Part shown: positions 47,498 through 56,791 of the stretch, one piece after another
How the letters are laid out: every line of letters starts with the position of its first letter
Numbering within the stretch: the first letter of the stretch is position 1
DNA from: Acrocarpospora pleiomorpha
GTDB lineage: Bacteria; Actinomycetota; Actinomycetes; Streptosporangiales; Streptosporangiaceae
Assembly (NCBI RefSeq): GCF_009687885.1
Contig: NZ_BLAF01000029.1
Coordinates: 44,619-108,618, forward strand
Length of the DNA: 64,000 bases
Direction of reading: 5' to 3'
Translations under genes and position numbers: made by a program
Notes under the pieces: model-generated
Seen by the model: the letters and a program-made list of their open reading frames with translations, nothing else
The model's database searches: none
What the model was told of the DNA's origin: nothing

Positions 47498-49887
47498 CCC
47501 TGCAGTGGGTGTGGCTCCGCCTGGAGTTACGCCGCCGGTGGCGGTCGCTGGCCGTGCTGGCGCTGCTGATCGCCTTCGTCACCGGGACCGTGCTCGCGGC
47601 GGTGGCGGGGGCCCGCCGCGGCGCGAGCTCCTACGACCGGCTGCTGGCCGGCACGCTCCCCGCCGACGTGGTGGTGCTGCCCAACCAGCCGGACTTCGAC
47701 TGGGATCGCATCCGGGCGCTGCCCGAGGTGGCGGCCGTGTCGACCTTCGTCGTGGCGAGCTTCGGCGTGGTGACGGACAAGCAGAACATCTTCGGCAACT
47801 TCCCGCCCGGTGACGACGACGTGCTCAGGACGGTCGAGCGGCCCGTGCTGCTCGCCGGCCGGGTGTTCGATCCGGCCCGCCTGGACGAGGTCGTCGTCTC
47901 CTCCGAGTATCCGGCGTTGACCGGTCAGAGTGTCGGGGACCGGGTGACCCTGCAGCTGCCCACCGCCGAGCAGATCGCGTCGGGCGTCAATCCGATGGCC
48001 CAGCCGATCGGGCCGAAGATCGAGGCGCGGATCGTCGGGGTGGTCAGGTCGCCCTGGTTCACCAATCCGCTGGGCGGGGCCTTCGTCGTCCCCTCCCCCG
48101 CCGTTTTCACGAAATATCAGGAAAACTTCCTCGGGAAGCCCCATATCGGCTACGTCAACGCGCTGGTCCGGCTGAACGGCAGCGCGCACGCTATCCCCGC
48201 CTTCAAGGCGAGCCTGGCCCGGGCCACCGGCATCCCCAACATCGACGTGTGGCGGCGCTCCGACGAGACCGACCACTTCAACCAGGTCCTCGGCTTCGAG
48301 GCCGCCGCGCTACTCGCCTTCGCCCTCGCCGCGCTGGCCGCCGCGACCGTGCTGGTCGGCCAGTCCGTCGCCCGGTACGCCACCGCCACCGTGGCCGAAC
48401 TCGGCCCCCTGCGCTCGCTGGGGCTGAGCCGGCGGCGGGCGGCGGCCATCGCCGCCGTGGCCCCGATGCTGGCCGCGACCGCCGGATCGGTCGTCGGCGT
48501 CGCCTGCGCGGCCGTCGCGTCGGCCTGGATGCCGATCGGCAGCGCCGCGAACTTCGAGCCCGCGCCCGGATTCGATCTGGATCCGCTGATCCTGCTGCCC
48601 GGCGGGCTGGCCGCGATCGTCCTGGTCACGGCAGCCGCCGCGGCGACCGCCTGGCTCGCCCTGCACCGCGACCCCCGCCTCGCGCCGTCCCGGTCGATGG
48701 TCGCGGTGGCCGCCGCGCGGCTCGGGCTGCCGGTGCCGATCCTCGTCGGCACCAGGTTCGCGCTGGAGCGCGGGCGCGGCGCGACGGCCGTGCCGGTCCG
48801 GCCCGCCCTGCTCGGCGCGATCACCGGCGTACTCGGCGTGCTGGCCGCCTTCACCTTCTCCAGCGGCGTCGCCGACGCCGCCGTCAACCCCGCCAGGTAC
48901 GGCCAGACCTACCAGGCCTTCGCCTACTTGGGCATGAACAGCCAGAGCAGCTCCGGGACCGGCAAGGTCCTGTCGGACGCCATCGCCGACCCGGACGTGG
49001 CCGCGCTCACCGAGGCGAAGATCGGCGTCGCCCAGGCGGGCGAGGACATCTCCGTCACCATGTACGGCTACCGCTCCCCGGCCACCCCGATCACCCAGGT
49101 CATCGTGGACGGCCGAGCCCCCCGCACCCCCGACGAGACCCTGCTCGGCGTCACCACCGCCCGGCGGCTCGACGCCCACGTCGGCTCCACCGTCGACCTC
49201 AACGGCCCGCTGGGGCGGCAGCGGTACCGGGTGACCGGGGTCGGATTCGTCCCGTCCGGCTCGCACAACGACTACGACGACGGCGGCGTGGTCACCCACG
49301 ACGGATACGAACGACTGTTCGACTCCTACAAGTACCACATCGCCTTGATCGCCTTCCGCCCCGGCGCCGATCCGGACGCCGCCATCCAGCGGCTCACGGC
49401 CTACGCCGCCGCCGCCATCCCCGGCGGCGCGGGGATCCTCATCGAGCCCCCGGAGGTGCCGACCAAGTTGGTCGAGATCCAGAACGTCCAGCCGCTCCCC
49501 ATGGTGCTGGGCGGATTCCTGGCCCTGCTCGCGGTCGCCGCGGTCGGACACGCGCTGGCCACGGCCGTACGGCGCAGGAAGCACGAGGTCGCGGTGCTGC
49601 GCGCGCTCGGCATGACCCGCCCGCAGGCCCGGCTCATCGTGATCGCCCAGGCCACCCTGCTGGCCCTGGTCGGCCTGCTGTTCGGGGTGCCGCTGGGGTT
49701 CGCGCTCGGCCGGGTGCTCTGGCGGGTGGTGGCCGACTCGACCCCGCTGTTCTACTCCCCGCCGCTGGCCCTGCTGGCGCTGCTGCTGGTCGGCCCGGCC
49801 GCGCTGCTGGTCGCCAACCTGCTGGCCACCTGGCCGGGGCACCTGTACACGCGGCTGCGTCCCGCCCACGTCCTGCGGGCGGAGTAG
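47494..49887 (+). CDS. Large FtsX-like ABC permease 1
   Basis: 797 aa. Typical layout: a TM helix near the N-terminus (about 12-35), a large extracytoplasmic domain with PNQPDFDWDRIRALPEV, a first three-TM FtsX block (about 265-400), a second extracytoplasmic domain (about 430-640), and a C-terminal three-TM FtsX block (about 665-785; AAVGHALATAVRRRKHEVAVLRALGMTRPQA). Such permeases work as mechanotransmitters or lipoprotein/peptide exporters. The start ATGA overlaps the ATPase stop. It shares length, order and many motifs with the next gene. Confidence 0.92.
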   Translation: MTLQWVWLRLELRRRWRSLAVLALLIAFVTGTVLAAVAGARRGASSYDRLLAGTLPADVVVLPNQPDFDWDRIRALPEVAAVSTFVVASFGVVTDKQNIFGNFPPGDDDVLRTVERPVLLAGRVFDPARLDEVVVSSEYPALTGQSVGDRVTLQLPTAEQIASGVNPMAQPIGPKIEARIVGVVRSPWFTNPLGGAFVVPSPAVFTKYQENFLGKPHIGYVNALVRLNGSAHAIPAFKASLARATGIPNIDVWRRSDETDHFNQVLGFEAAALLAFALAALAAATVLVGQSVARYATATVAELGPLRSLGLSRRRAAAIAAVAPMLAATAGSVVGVACAAVASAWMPIGSAANFEPAPGFDLDPLILLPGGLAAIVLVTAAAAATAWLALHRDPRLAPSRSMVAVAAARLGLPVPILVGTRFALERGRGATAVPVRPALLGAITGVLGVLAAFTFSSGVADAAVNPARYGQTYQAFAYLGMNSQSSSGTGKVLSDAIADPDVAALTEAKIGVAQAGEDISVTMYGYRSPATPITQVIVDGRAPRTPDETLLGVTTARRLDAHVGSTVDLNGPLGRQRYRVTGVGFVPSGSHNDYDDGGVVTHDGYERLFDSYKYHIALIAFRPGADPDAAIQRLTAYAAAAIPGGAGILIEPPEVPTKLVEIQNVQPLPMVLGGFLALLAVAAVGHALATAVRRRKHEVAVLRALGMTRPQARLIVIAQATLLALVGLLFGVPLGFALGRVLWRVVADSTPLFYSPPLALLALLLVGPAALLVANLLATWPGHLYTRLRPAHVLRAE

Positions 49888-49889
49888 TC

Positions 49890-52274
49890 GTGTCCGGGAT
49901 GTGGCTCAGGCTGGAGATACGGCGGCGGTGGCGGTCGCTGGTGGTGCTGGCGTTGCTGATCGCGTTCGCGGCCGGGACGGTGCTGGCGGCGGTGGCGGGG
50001 GCGCGGCGCGGGGCGACGGCGATCGACCGGCTGGTGGCGGTGACGTTGCCGTTCGACGCGGTCGTGGTGCCTAGCATTCCGGGGTTCGACTGGGAGCGGG
50101 TCCGGGCGTTGCCGTCGGTGGCGGCGCTGATGACCTTCCCGCTCACGCCCGGCTACACGGTCCTGGATCCGCCGGGAGTCTTCCCGGACATGCCGATACC
50201 CGGGGATGCGAGCACGTGGCAGACGATCGAGAAGCCGGTCGTGCTGGAGGGAAGGCTGCCGTCCTCCGGCCGGGTGGACGAAGTGGTGATTCTCCCGAAA
50301 TTTACGGAAACGTATGGCAAGCGGGTCGGGGATACGGTCACCGTCCGGCTGACCACGCCCGAGGCGGTCGACGCGATTCTGAGCAAGGGCCCGAGCGGTG
50401 ACCTGTCCTACACCGGGCCGACGCTGACCGCGCGGATCGTGGGGGTGATCCGCTCCCCGTGGTTCTCCGACACGATCGAGTCCAAGGGCGAGGTCATCTT
50501 CCCACCCGCCTTTTTCGCGAAATATCGGGACAACGTGATGGGGACCAAGGGGCTGGGGGTGGTCCAGGCCCTGGTCCGGCTGAAGGGCGGCCCCGCGGCG
50601 CTGCCCACGTTCAAGCGCGAGCTGGCGCAGGCCACCGGCCGCTCCAGCATCGACGTCTGGCCCGGCGAGGAGCTGAAGACCACCGAGCAGCAGTTCCTGG
50701 TCTTCCAGTCGCTGTCGCTGCTCGCCTTCGGCCTGGCCGTGCTGGCGGCCGCGCTGGTCCTGATCGGCCAGTCGGTCACCCGGTACACCGCCGCCACGGC
50801 GGCCGACCTGCACCAGCTGCGCGCGGTCGGGATGACCCCCCGGCAGGGCGTCGGCAACGCCTCCCTCGGCCCGGTGCTGGCGGCGACCGCCGGCGCGGTG
50901 CTGGGCGTCGGCCTGGCGTACGGGGCCTCGAACTGGATGCCGGCCGGGGCGGCGGCCCTGCTCGAACCGGACCCGGGCCTGGACTTCGACGCGCTGATCT
51001 TGATCCCCGGCGCGCTGGCCGTCCCGGCGGCGGTCGCCCTCGCCGCGGCGCTGTCGGCGTCGGCTGCCCTCGGCCGCCTCGGCTCCCGCCCGTTCCGCCG
51101 CTCCGCCGTGGCCACCCTGGCCGCGCGGGCCAACCTGCCGGTGCCCGCCGTGGTCGGCACCCGCTTCGCGCTGGAACCCGGCCAGGGCTGCGGCGCCGTC
51201 CCGGTGCGGCCCGCCCTGCTCGGCACGGTCACCGGGGTGCTCGGCGTGCTGGCCGCCTTCACCTTCTCCAGCGGCGTCACCGACGCGGGCGAGCGCCCGG
51301 AACGTTTCGGCCAGACCTTCCAGGCCGGCATCTACCTCGCCCAGAACGGCAAGGTCCCCGCCGACGACGCGGTGCGCCAGGCTCTCGCCCAGCACCCGGA
51401 CGTGACCGGGGTCACCGGCGACGCGACCGCGGTGGCCCAGTCCGGCAAGACCGCCGTCGCCCTGCACACCTTCGACCAGGGCCCGAAGGCGCTGCCCGTC
51501 GTCGTCAGCGAGGGCCGGCTCCCCCGCGACGACCAGGAGGTCATGCTCGCCGTCAACACGGCCAAGGCGCTCGGCGCGGACGTCGGCGACGAGATCCCGC
51601 TGACCGGCGACCCGGGCCGGGGCACGTTCCGGGTGAGCGGCATCGGCCTGGTCCCGAAGGGCGCGCACAACGAGTACTTCGACGGCGGCCTGGTGACCCC
51701 GGCGGGGTTCGACGCGCTCTTCGACACCTTCAAGTTCTACTCGGTGCTGGTCGCCGTGCGCCCGGGCGTGGATCCGCAGACGCTGATGGACACGGTCAAT
51801 AAGGTCCCGGGCGTCGAGTTCGCCATGTACGAGCCGCCGATTCCGCTGGTGCAGCTGGCCCAGATCAGGGACATGGAGATCCTGCCCGTCCTGCTGGCCG
51901 CCTTCCTGGCGCTGCTGGCGGTCGGCGCGGTCGGGCACGTGCTGGCGACCGCCGTACGCCGCCGCAGCCATGAGGTGGCCGTGATGCGCGCGCTCGGCCT
52001 GACCCGCCGCCAGGCCCGCTGGATCGTGGTCACCCAGGCGTCGGTGCTGGCCGTGATCGGCCTGCTGTTCGGCGTGCCGCTGGGGATGGCGCTGGGCCGC
52101 ACGCTGTGGCGTCTGGTGGCCGACACCTGGCCGTTCGCGTACGTGCCGCCGGTGGCGTTCTGGGCGCTGATCCTGATCGGCCCCGCCGTCCTGTTCATCG
52201 CCAACCTGCTGGCCGCCTGGCCGGGGCATCTCGCGGCCAGGCTCAGGGTCGGCCACGTCCTGCGAGCGGAGTGA
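49890..52274 (+). CDS. Large FtsX-like ABC permease 2 (tandem paralogue)
   Basis: 794 aa, GTG start 2 bp after permease 1. The same domain order and repeated motifs (RRWRSLVVLALLIAFAAGTVLAAVAGARRGA, VPSIPGFDWERVRALPSV, AVGHVLATAVRRRSHEVAVMRALGLTRRQA, PGHLAARLRVGHVLRAE) show a tandem duplication with extracytoplasmic divergence. With only one ATPase gene, it probably forms a heterodimeric transporter with permease 1. It precedes the kinase gene by 5 bp, in the same operon. Confidence 0.92.
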   Translation: MSGMWLRLEIRRRWRSLVVLALLIAFAAGTVLAAVAGARRGATAIDRLVAVTLPFDAVVVPSIPGFDWERVRALPSVAALMTFPLTPGYTVLDPPGVFPDMPIPGDASTWQTIEKPVVLEGRLPSSGRVDEVVILPKFTETYGKRVGDTVTVRLTTPEAVDAILSKGPSGDLSYTGPTLTARIVGVIRSPWFSDTIESKGEVIFPPAFFAKYRDNVMGTKGLGVVQALVRLKGGPAALPTFKRELAQATGRSSIDVWPGEELKTTEQQFLVFQSLSLLAFGLAVLAAALVLIGQSVTRYTAATAADLHQLRAVGMTPRQGVGNASLGPVLAATAGAVLGVGLAYGASNWMPAGAAALLEPDPGLDFDALILIPGALAVPAAVALAAALSASAALGRLGSRPFRRSAVATLAARANLPVPAVVGTRFALEPGQGCGAVPVRPALLGTVTGVLGVLAAFTFSSGVTDAGERPERFGQTFQAGIYLAQNGKVPADDAVRQALAQHPDVTGVTGDATAVAQSGKTAVALHTFDQGPKALPVVVSEGRLPRDDQEVMLAVNTAKALGADVGDEIPLTGDPGRGTFRVSGIGLVPKGAHNEYFDGGLVTPAGFDALFDTFKFYSVLVAVRPGVDPQTLMDTVNKVPGVEFAMYEPPIPLVQLAQIRDMEILPVLLAAFLALLAVGAVGHVLATAVRRRSHEVAVMRALGLTRRQARWIVVTQASVLAVIGLLFGVPLGMALGRTLWRLVADTWPFAYVPPVAFWALILIGPAVLFIANLLAAWPGHLAARLRVGHVLRAE

Positions 52275-52279
52275 TCCAG

Positions 52280-54250
52280 ATGACCCGTGCTCTCGCGCTC
52301 TGGCTGGGCAGCGCGGCGGCGCTGACCGCGCTGGGCGTCGGCCTCTGGGACGGCACCAACCTGGCCAGCGCAATCGTGGCGGCCGGGTGGGCGGTCACCG
52401 CCGCGGGCTGCCAGCTGGTCGGGCGACCGGCCGTGGCCCGGTGGGCGGTCCTGGTGGCCGTCCTGCAGTCGGCCGCCGCCATCTGGACCACCGCCGTGCC
52501 CGTGGCCATGGCGGGCTGGCTCGCGTTCGCCCTGGCCCTCCCCGACGGGGAGCTGCGCAGCCTCCCGCGCCGCGCCATCGCCGCCGTCGCCGCCGTGCTC
52601 GGCGTCGGCCTGGCCGCCCTGAGCGGCCCGCCCAGCCTGTACGGCCTGGCCGCCGTGCTGGCCGCGGGGACCGGAGCCACCGGCATCATCCTGCGCTGCG
52701 GCCAGGCCTCGCCCCGCCAGCGGGCGGCCCTGCAGTGGACGGGCGCGGGCCTGCTGCTCGCCGGTTCCGCGGGGGCCACCCTGATCGGCCTCTACCTGCT
52801 GCTCGGCATCCCGGCCAACCCGCTCACCTGGCTGGTCGTGGCCCTGGTCGTGGTCCCGGTGGGCGCCCTGCTCGGGCACGTGCCCGCCACCGCCCACGTC
52901 GGCGACAAGGCCCTGCTCGAAGCGGTCGTCGCGGCCGGTTTCACCGTCATGATCGCCAGCGTGTACCTGGTGGTGGTGCTCGGCCTGGGCCGCCTCCCCG
53001 AAGACACCGAACGCGACCTGCTGGTCTCCAGCATGGCCGCGGCCCTGGTCGTGGCCGTGCTCGCCTTCCCGCTCCGGGTCCGGCTGCTGGCCACCGCCCG
53101 CGCCATCACCGGGCGGGCCGGGGTGCCGCCGGAGGAGGTGCTGGCCACGTTCGGCGCCCGGATGAGCCGCGCCGTCCCGTTCGACGAGCTGCTGCTCCAG
53201 CTGGCCGAGTCGCTCAAGGCGGCCATGGCGCCCGCCGGGGCGGAGATCTGGGTGGGCTCCGACGGCGTGCTGCACCGCACGCTCAGCGTGCCCGACCTGC
53301 CCACCGCCCGTCTTGAGCTCAACGAGCGGGAGCGGATCGTGGTGGGCAGGACGCGGGTCGGGGGCGCGTCCTGGCTGGCCGTCTGGATGCCGGGGCTGCT
53401 CAGCGACGACGGCGGCCCGATCCGGGTGGCGCCCGCCGCGCATCTGGGCGAGCTGCTCGGCCTGATCGTGGTCCGCCGCCCGGTGGACGCGCCTCCGTTC
53501 TCCGAGGCCGACGACCAGGTGCTGGTCCAGCTCGGCCGCCAGGTCGGCCTGGCTCTGCACAACATGCGCCTGGACTCGGCCCTGCAGGCCTCGCTGGACG
53601 AGCTGCGCCGCCGCAACGAGGAGCTCCAGGCCTCCCGCCTGCGCATCGTCACCGCCGCCGACGCCGCCCGCCGCGCCATCGAGCGCGACCTGCACGACGG
53701 CGCCCAGCAGCATCTGGTGGCGCTGTCGGTGAAGCTCAGCCTGGCCGGGGAGATCATCGCCGAGGAGCCGGGCGCCACCGAGAACCTGTTCGACGAGCTG
53801 CGCGCCGACGTGCAGGGCACGATCGCGGCCCTGCGCGAGCTGGCCCACGGCGTCTACCCGCCGCTGCTGCGCAACCACGGCCTGGACCACGCCCTGCGCT
53901 CGGCCGCCCGCCGCTCCCCGCTGCCCTGCTCGGTGAGCGTGGACCTGCCCCGCCGCTACTCCGAGGAGATCGAGGCGGCCGTCTACTTCTGCTGCCTGGA
54001 GGCCATCCAGAACGCGGGCAAGCACGCCGGCGCGGACGCCGCCATCACCGTGGACCTGGCAGCCACCGGCGCGCTGCTCCGCTTCGAGGTCGGCGACGAC
54101 GGCACCGGCTTCGCCGTCGGCGACGCCGGGCACGGGTTCGTCAACATGCGGGACCGGCTGGGCGCGATCGGCGGCACCCTCACGGTGGAGTCCGAGCTCG
54201 GGGCGGGCACCCGGATCCGCGGCGAGATTCCCGTCGAAACGAACGTTTGA
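52280..54250 (+). CDS. GAF-domain sensor histidine kinase of the cyclase/ABC operon
   Basis: 656 aa. About 8 membrane helices (5-260), a GAF-like domain (about 285-420; EVLATFGARMSRAVPFDELLLQLAESLKAAMAPAGAEIWVG), then HisKA_3 with H472 (RAIERDLHDGAQQHLVALSVKL) and HATPase_c (NAGKHAGA, DDGTGFAVGDAGHGFVNMRDRLGAIGG). It follows permease 2 by 5 bp and is the last member of the operon begun by the REC-cyclase, so the REC-cyclase is its probable target. The transporter could act as co-sensor or output, as in some Bce-type modules. Confidence 0.88.
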   Translation: MTRALALWLGSAAALTALGVGLWDGTNLASAIVAAGWAVTAAGCQLVGRPAVARWAVLVAVLQSAAAIWTTAVPVAMAGWLAFALALPDGELRSLPRRAIAAVAAVLGVGLAALSGPPSLYGLAAVLAAGTGATGIILRCGQASPRQRAALQWTGAGLLLAGSAGATLIGLYLLLGIPANPLTWLVVALVVVPVGALLGHVPATAHVGDKALLEAVVAAGFTVMIASVYLVVVLGLGRLPEDTERDLLVSSMAAALVVAVLAFPLRVRLLATARAITGRAGVPPEEVLATFGARMSRAVPFDELLLQLAESLKAAMAPAGAEIWVGSDGVLHRTLSVPDLPTARLELNERERIVVGRTRVGGASWLAVWMPGLLSDDGGPIRVAPAAHLGELLGLIVVRRPVDAPPFSEADDQVLVQLGRQVGLALHNMRLDSALQASLDELRRRNEELQASRLRIVTAADAARRAIERDLHDGAQQHLVALSVKLSLAGEIIAEEPGATENLFDELRADVQGTIAALRELAHGVYPPLLRNHGLDHALRSAARRSPLPCSVSVDLPRRYSEEIEAAVYFCCLEAIQNAGKHAGADAAITVDLAATGALLRFEVGDDGTGFAVGDAGHGFVNMRDRLGAIGGTLTVESELGAGTRIRGEIPVETNV

Positions 54251-54279
54251 CCTGGTGTGCCGCGTGAATGGAAGACATC

Positions 54280-55719
54280 ATGAGTGAGTACGACGCGATC
54301 GTCGTGGGTTCCGGGCCGAACGGCCTGGTGGCGGCGCTGACCATGGCCGAGGCGGGCCGCCGGGTGCTGCTGCTGGAGGGGGCGGAACGTTTCGGCGGCG
54401 GCCTGCGCAGCGCGGAGCTGACGCTGCCGGGCTTCACGCACGACGTGTGCGCGACCGTGCTGGCGCTGTCGCTCGCCTCGCGCGCGCTGCGGGACCGGCT
54501 GCCCGATCTGGGGGTGGAGTTCGCCCATCCGGAGGTCCCGGCCGCGCACCCGCTCGACGACGGGCCCGCCGTGCTGATCCACCGCGACCCGGCCGCGACG
54601 GCCGCCGGTCTCGGCCGGGACGGCCGCGCCTGGCAGGCCGCCGTCGGCGCGACCGCCCGGGCGGGCTTCCCGCTGGTGGACACGCTGCTGTCGCCGCTCG
54701 GCCTGCCCAGGGCGCCGCTGGCCGCCGCCCGTTACGGCGCGCTCGGCGCGCTCCCCGCGACCGTCCTGGCCCGGTCCCTGTTCCGTACGGCTCCCGCCCG
54801 CGCCGCGTTCGCCGGGATGGCGGCGCACTCGATGCTCGACCTGCGCGCCCCCATCACCGGCGGCTACGGGATGATGCTGGCCTCGCTGGCCCATTCGGTC
54901 GGCTGGCCGGTGGCCAGGGGCGGCTCCCAGGTGCTGGCCGACCTGCTGGTCGAACGGCTCCGCAAGCTGGGCGCGGAGACCGTCTCAGGGCACCCGGTCA
55001 CCTCACTCCGCGATCTTCCCCCGGCCGGAACGGTGCTGCTCGACCTGCCGCCCCGCCAGTTCCTCCAGATCGCCGACCTCCCGGCCGGGTACGCGCGCCG
55101 ACTCGGCCGCTTCCGCCACGGCCCCGGCGTCTTCAAGATCGACTGGGCGCTGGACGGTCCGGTCCCGTGGCGCGATCCCGAGATCTCCCGCGCCGGCACC
55201 GTCCACCTCGGCGGCACCCTGGAGGAGATCACCGCCGGCGAGACCGCCGTGGCGCAGGGCCGACCGGCCGTCAGCCCGTACGTTCTGGTCGTCCAGGCGG
55301 GCGTCGCCGACCCGACCCGGGCGCCTGAGGGGAAGCAGACCCTCTGGGCGTACTGCCATGTGCCCAATGGCTCGGACTATGACATGGCACCGCATATCGA
55401 AGCGCAGATAGAGCGTTTCGCCCCGGGATTCCGCGATCGGGTGCTCGCCCGGCACGTCATGCCGCCCGCCGCGATGCAGTCCCACAATCCCAACTACATC
55501 GGCGGCGACATCGGTGGCGGGGCCGCCGACCTCGGGCAGTTCTTCGGACGTCCCCTGTACAGCCTCAAGCCTTGGCGTACCCCGCTCAAGGGCGTCTACC
55601 TCTGCTCGGCCAGCACCCCGCCAGGCGCGGGCGTGCACGGCATGAGCGGCCACCACGCGGCCCGCCTGGCCCTGGCGGACCTCAGATCGGGACGAGTTCG
55701 CGGAGCCGGGCGGGCGTGA
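54280..55719 (+). CDS. CrtI-like FAD/NAD(P)-dependent oxidoreductase
   Basis: 479 aa. The dinucleotide-binding N-terminus DAIVVGSGPNGLVAALTMAEAGRRVLLLEGAERFGGGLRS resembles phytoene desaturase and amino-oxidase FAD proteins. C-terminal GVYLCSASTPPGAGVHGMSGHHAA is the family FAD motif 2. ATG 54280 is preferred (GGAAG 5 nt upstream); ATG 54268 would add four residues. Substrate unknown. It lies 29 bp downstream of the kinase on the same strand, so possibly part of the operon, but a signalling role is not indicated. Its end overlaps the convergent response regulator by 38 bp. Confidence 0.85.
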   Translation: MSEYDAIVVGSGPNGLVAALTMAEAGRRVLLLEGAERFGGGLRSAELTLPGFTHDVCATVLALSLASRALRDRLPDLGVEFAHPEVPAAHPLDDGPAVLIHRDPAATAAGLGRDGRAWQAAVGATARAGFPLVDTLLSPLGLPRAPLAAARYGALGALPATVLARSLFRTAPARAAFAGMAAHSMLDLRAPITGGYGMMLASLAHSVGWPVARGGSQVLADLLVERLRKLGAETVSGHPVTSLRDLPPAGTVLLDLPPRQFLQIADLPAGYARRLGRFRHGPGVFKIDWALDGPVPWRDPEISRAGTVHLGGTLEEITAGETAVAQGRPAVSPYVLVVQAGVADPTRAPEGKQTLWAYCHVPNGSDYDMAPHIEAQIERFAPGFRDRVLARHVMPPAAMQSHNPNYIGGDIGGGAADLGQFFGRPLYSLKPWRTPLKGVYLCSASTPPGAGVHGMSGHHAARLALADLRSGRVRGAGRA

Positions 55720-56056
55720 GGTTCTCCTTGCGGATGTAGCCGGTGGCCCCGCAGGTGTGCGCGTCGGGGGGAAGGTCCTCCGCCGCGTACGTGGAGACCA
55801 GCACGACGGCGGTGTCCGGATGGCTGGCGAGGATGCGGCGGGTGGCCTCGATGCCGTTGATGCCGGGCAGGTTGATGTCCATCAGGATCACGGTGGGGCG
55901 GGTGCGGGCGACCTCGGCGAGGGCGTCCTCGCCTGAGACGGCTTCGGCGATCACCCGCCACCCGGCGACCAGGGCGACGAGCCGGCGGGCGGCTGCTCGA
56001 AACGGTCCCTGGTCGTCGACTATCAGTACGTTCACTCGCACTTCGACGGGCCCCAT
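55682..56056 (-). CDS. Single-domain response regulator (REC only)
   Basis: 124 aa. REC domain only: VDDQG near the N-terminus, phosphorylation Asp in VILMDINLPGINGIEATRR and Lys in GYIRKENL. No output domain follows. It could shuttle phosphate or compete with the REC-cyclase for the kinase. It lies 41 bp downstream of the NarL-type regulator on the same strand, and is convergent with the oxidoreductase gene by a 38-bp overlap. Start ATG 56056 has a GGGAG near it; GTG alternatives cannot be excluded. Confidence 0.82.
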   Translation of the reverse strand: MGPVEVRVNVLIVDDQGPFRAAARRLVALVAGWRVIAEAVSGEDALAEVARTRPTVILMDINLPGINGIEATRRILASHPDTAVVLVSTYAAEDLPPDAHTCGATGYIRKENLTPARLRELVPI

Positions 56057-56097
56057 GTCTCCCAGCCTGCCCCATCGGGCCCGCCCTGGTGAGGGTG

Positions 56098-56766
56098 TTA
56101 TCCCCCCTGTTCGGCGAGGTAGAGCAGCACGGCGAGCACCCGGCGGTTGACCTCGGGGGTGGATTCGAGGCCGAGTTTGGCGAACAGCACGCTGATGTGC
56201 TTCTCCACCGACTTCTCGCTCAGGTAGAGGGTCTCCCCCACGGCGGCGTTGCTCTTCCCCTGGGCGATCTGGGCGAGCACGTCGCGTTCCCTGGGGGTCA
56301 GCGTGGCCAGCGGCGAGGCCCGGCGTTTCATCGAGTCGGCGAGGATGCCCTCGACCACGATCGGATCGATGACCGAGCCGCCGCGCGCGACGGCGCGCAC
56401 CGCCTCGACCAGCTGGCCGGGCTCGCCGACCCGTTCCTTGAGCAGGTAGGCGCGGCCCGCGCTGCCCCCCGCCAGCAACATCGTGGCGTAGGAGGGCTCG
56501 GCGTACTGCGAGAGCACCACGACGCCGGTGGACGGACGGCTGGCGCGCAGCTTGGTGGCGGCCTGGATGCCCTCGTCGGAGGAGGTCGGGGGCATGCGCA
56601 CGTCGGTGACGACCACGTCGGGCTGGTGGGTCTCGACGGCCGCGAGCAACTCGGGCAGGTCGGCGCAGGCGGCCACCACCTGGAGCTCCGGATCGCGGGA
56701 CAGCACGCGCTCGACGCCTTCCCGGATCAGCAGCGAGTCTTCCGCGATCACTACCCGCAACGTCAC
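56098..56766 (-). CDS. NarL/FixJ-type response regulator
   Basis: 222 aa from GTG 56766. REC: AEDS, phosphorylation Asp in VVVTDVRMPPTSSDEG, Lys in YLLKERVGE. C-terminal LuxR HTH is normal: LTPRERDVLAQIAQGKSNAAVGETLYLSEKSVEKHISVLFAKLGL. TAAGCT 7 nt before GTG suggests leaderless translation. Its REC resembles the REC of the cyclase (VTDIRMPP...DEG), so both may share the GAF kinase; this is a guess from similarity. Confidence 0.88.
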   Translation of the reverse strand: MTLRVVIAEDSLLIREGVERVLSRDPELQVVAACADLPELLAAVETHQPDVVVTDVRMPPTSSDEGIQAATKLRASRPSTGVVVLSQYAEPSYATMLLAGGSAGRAYLLKERVGEPGQLVEAVRAVARGGSVIDPIVVEGILADSMKRRASPLATLTPRERDVLAQIAQGKSNAAVGETLYLSEKSVEKHISVLFAKLGLESTPEVNRRVLAVLLYLAEQGG

Positions 56767-56791
56767 GCGCCGCAGCTTACACCTGGTGGCC

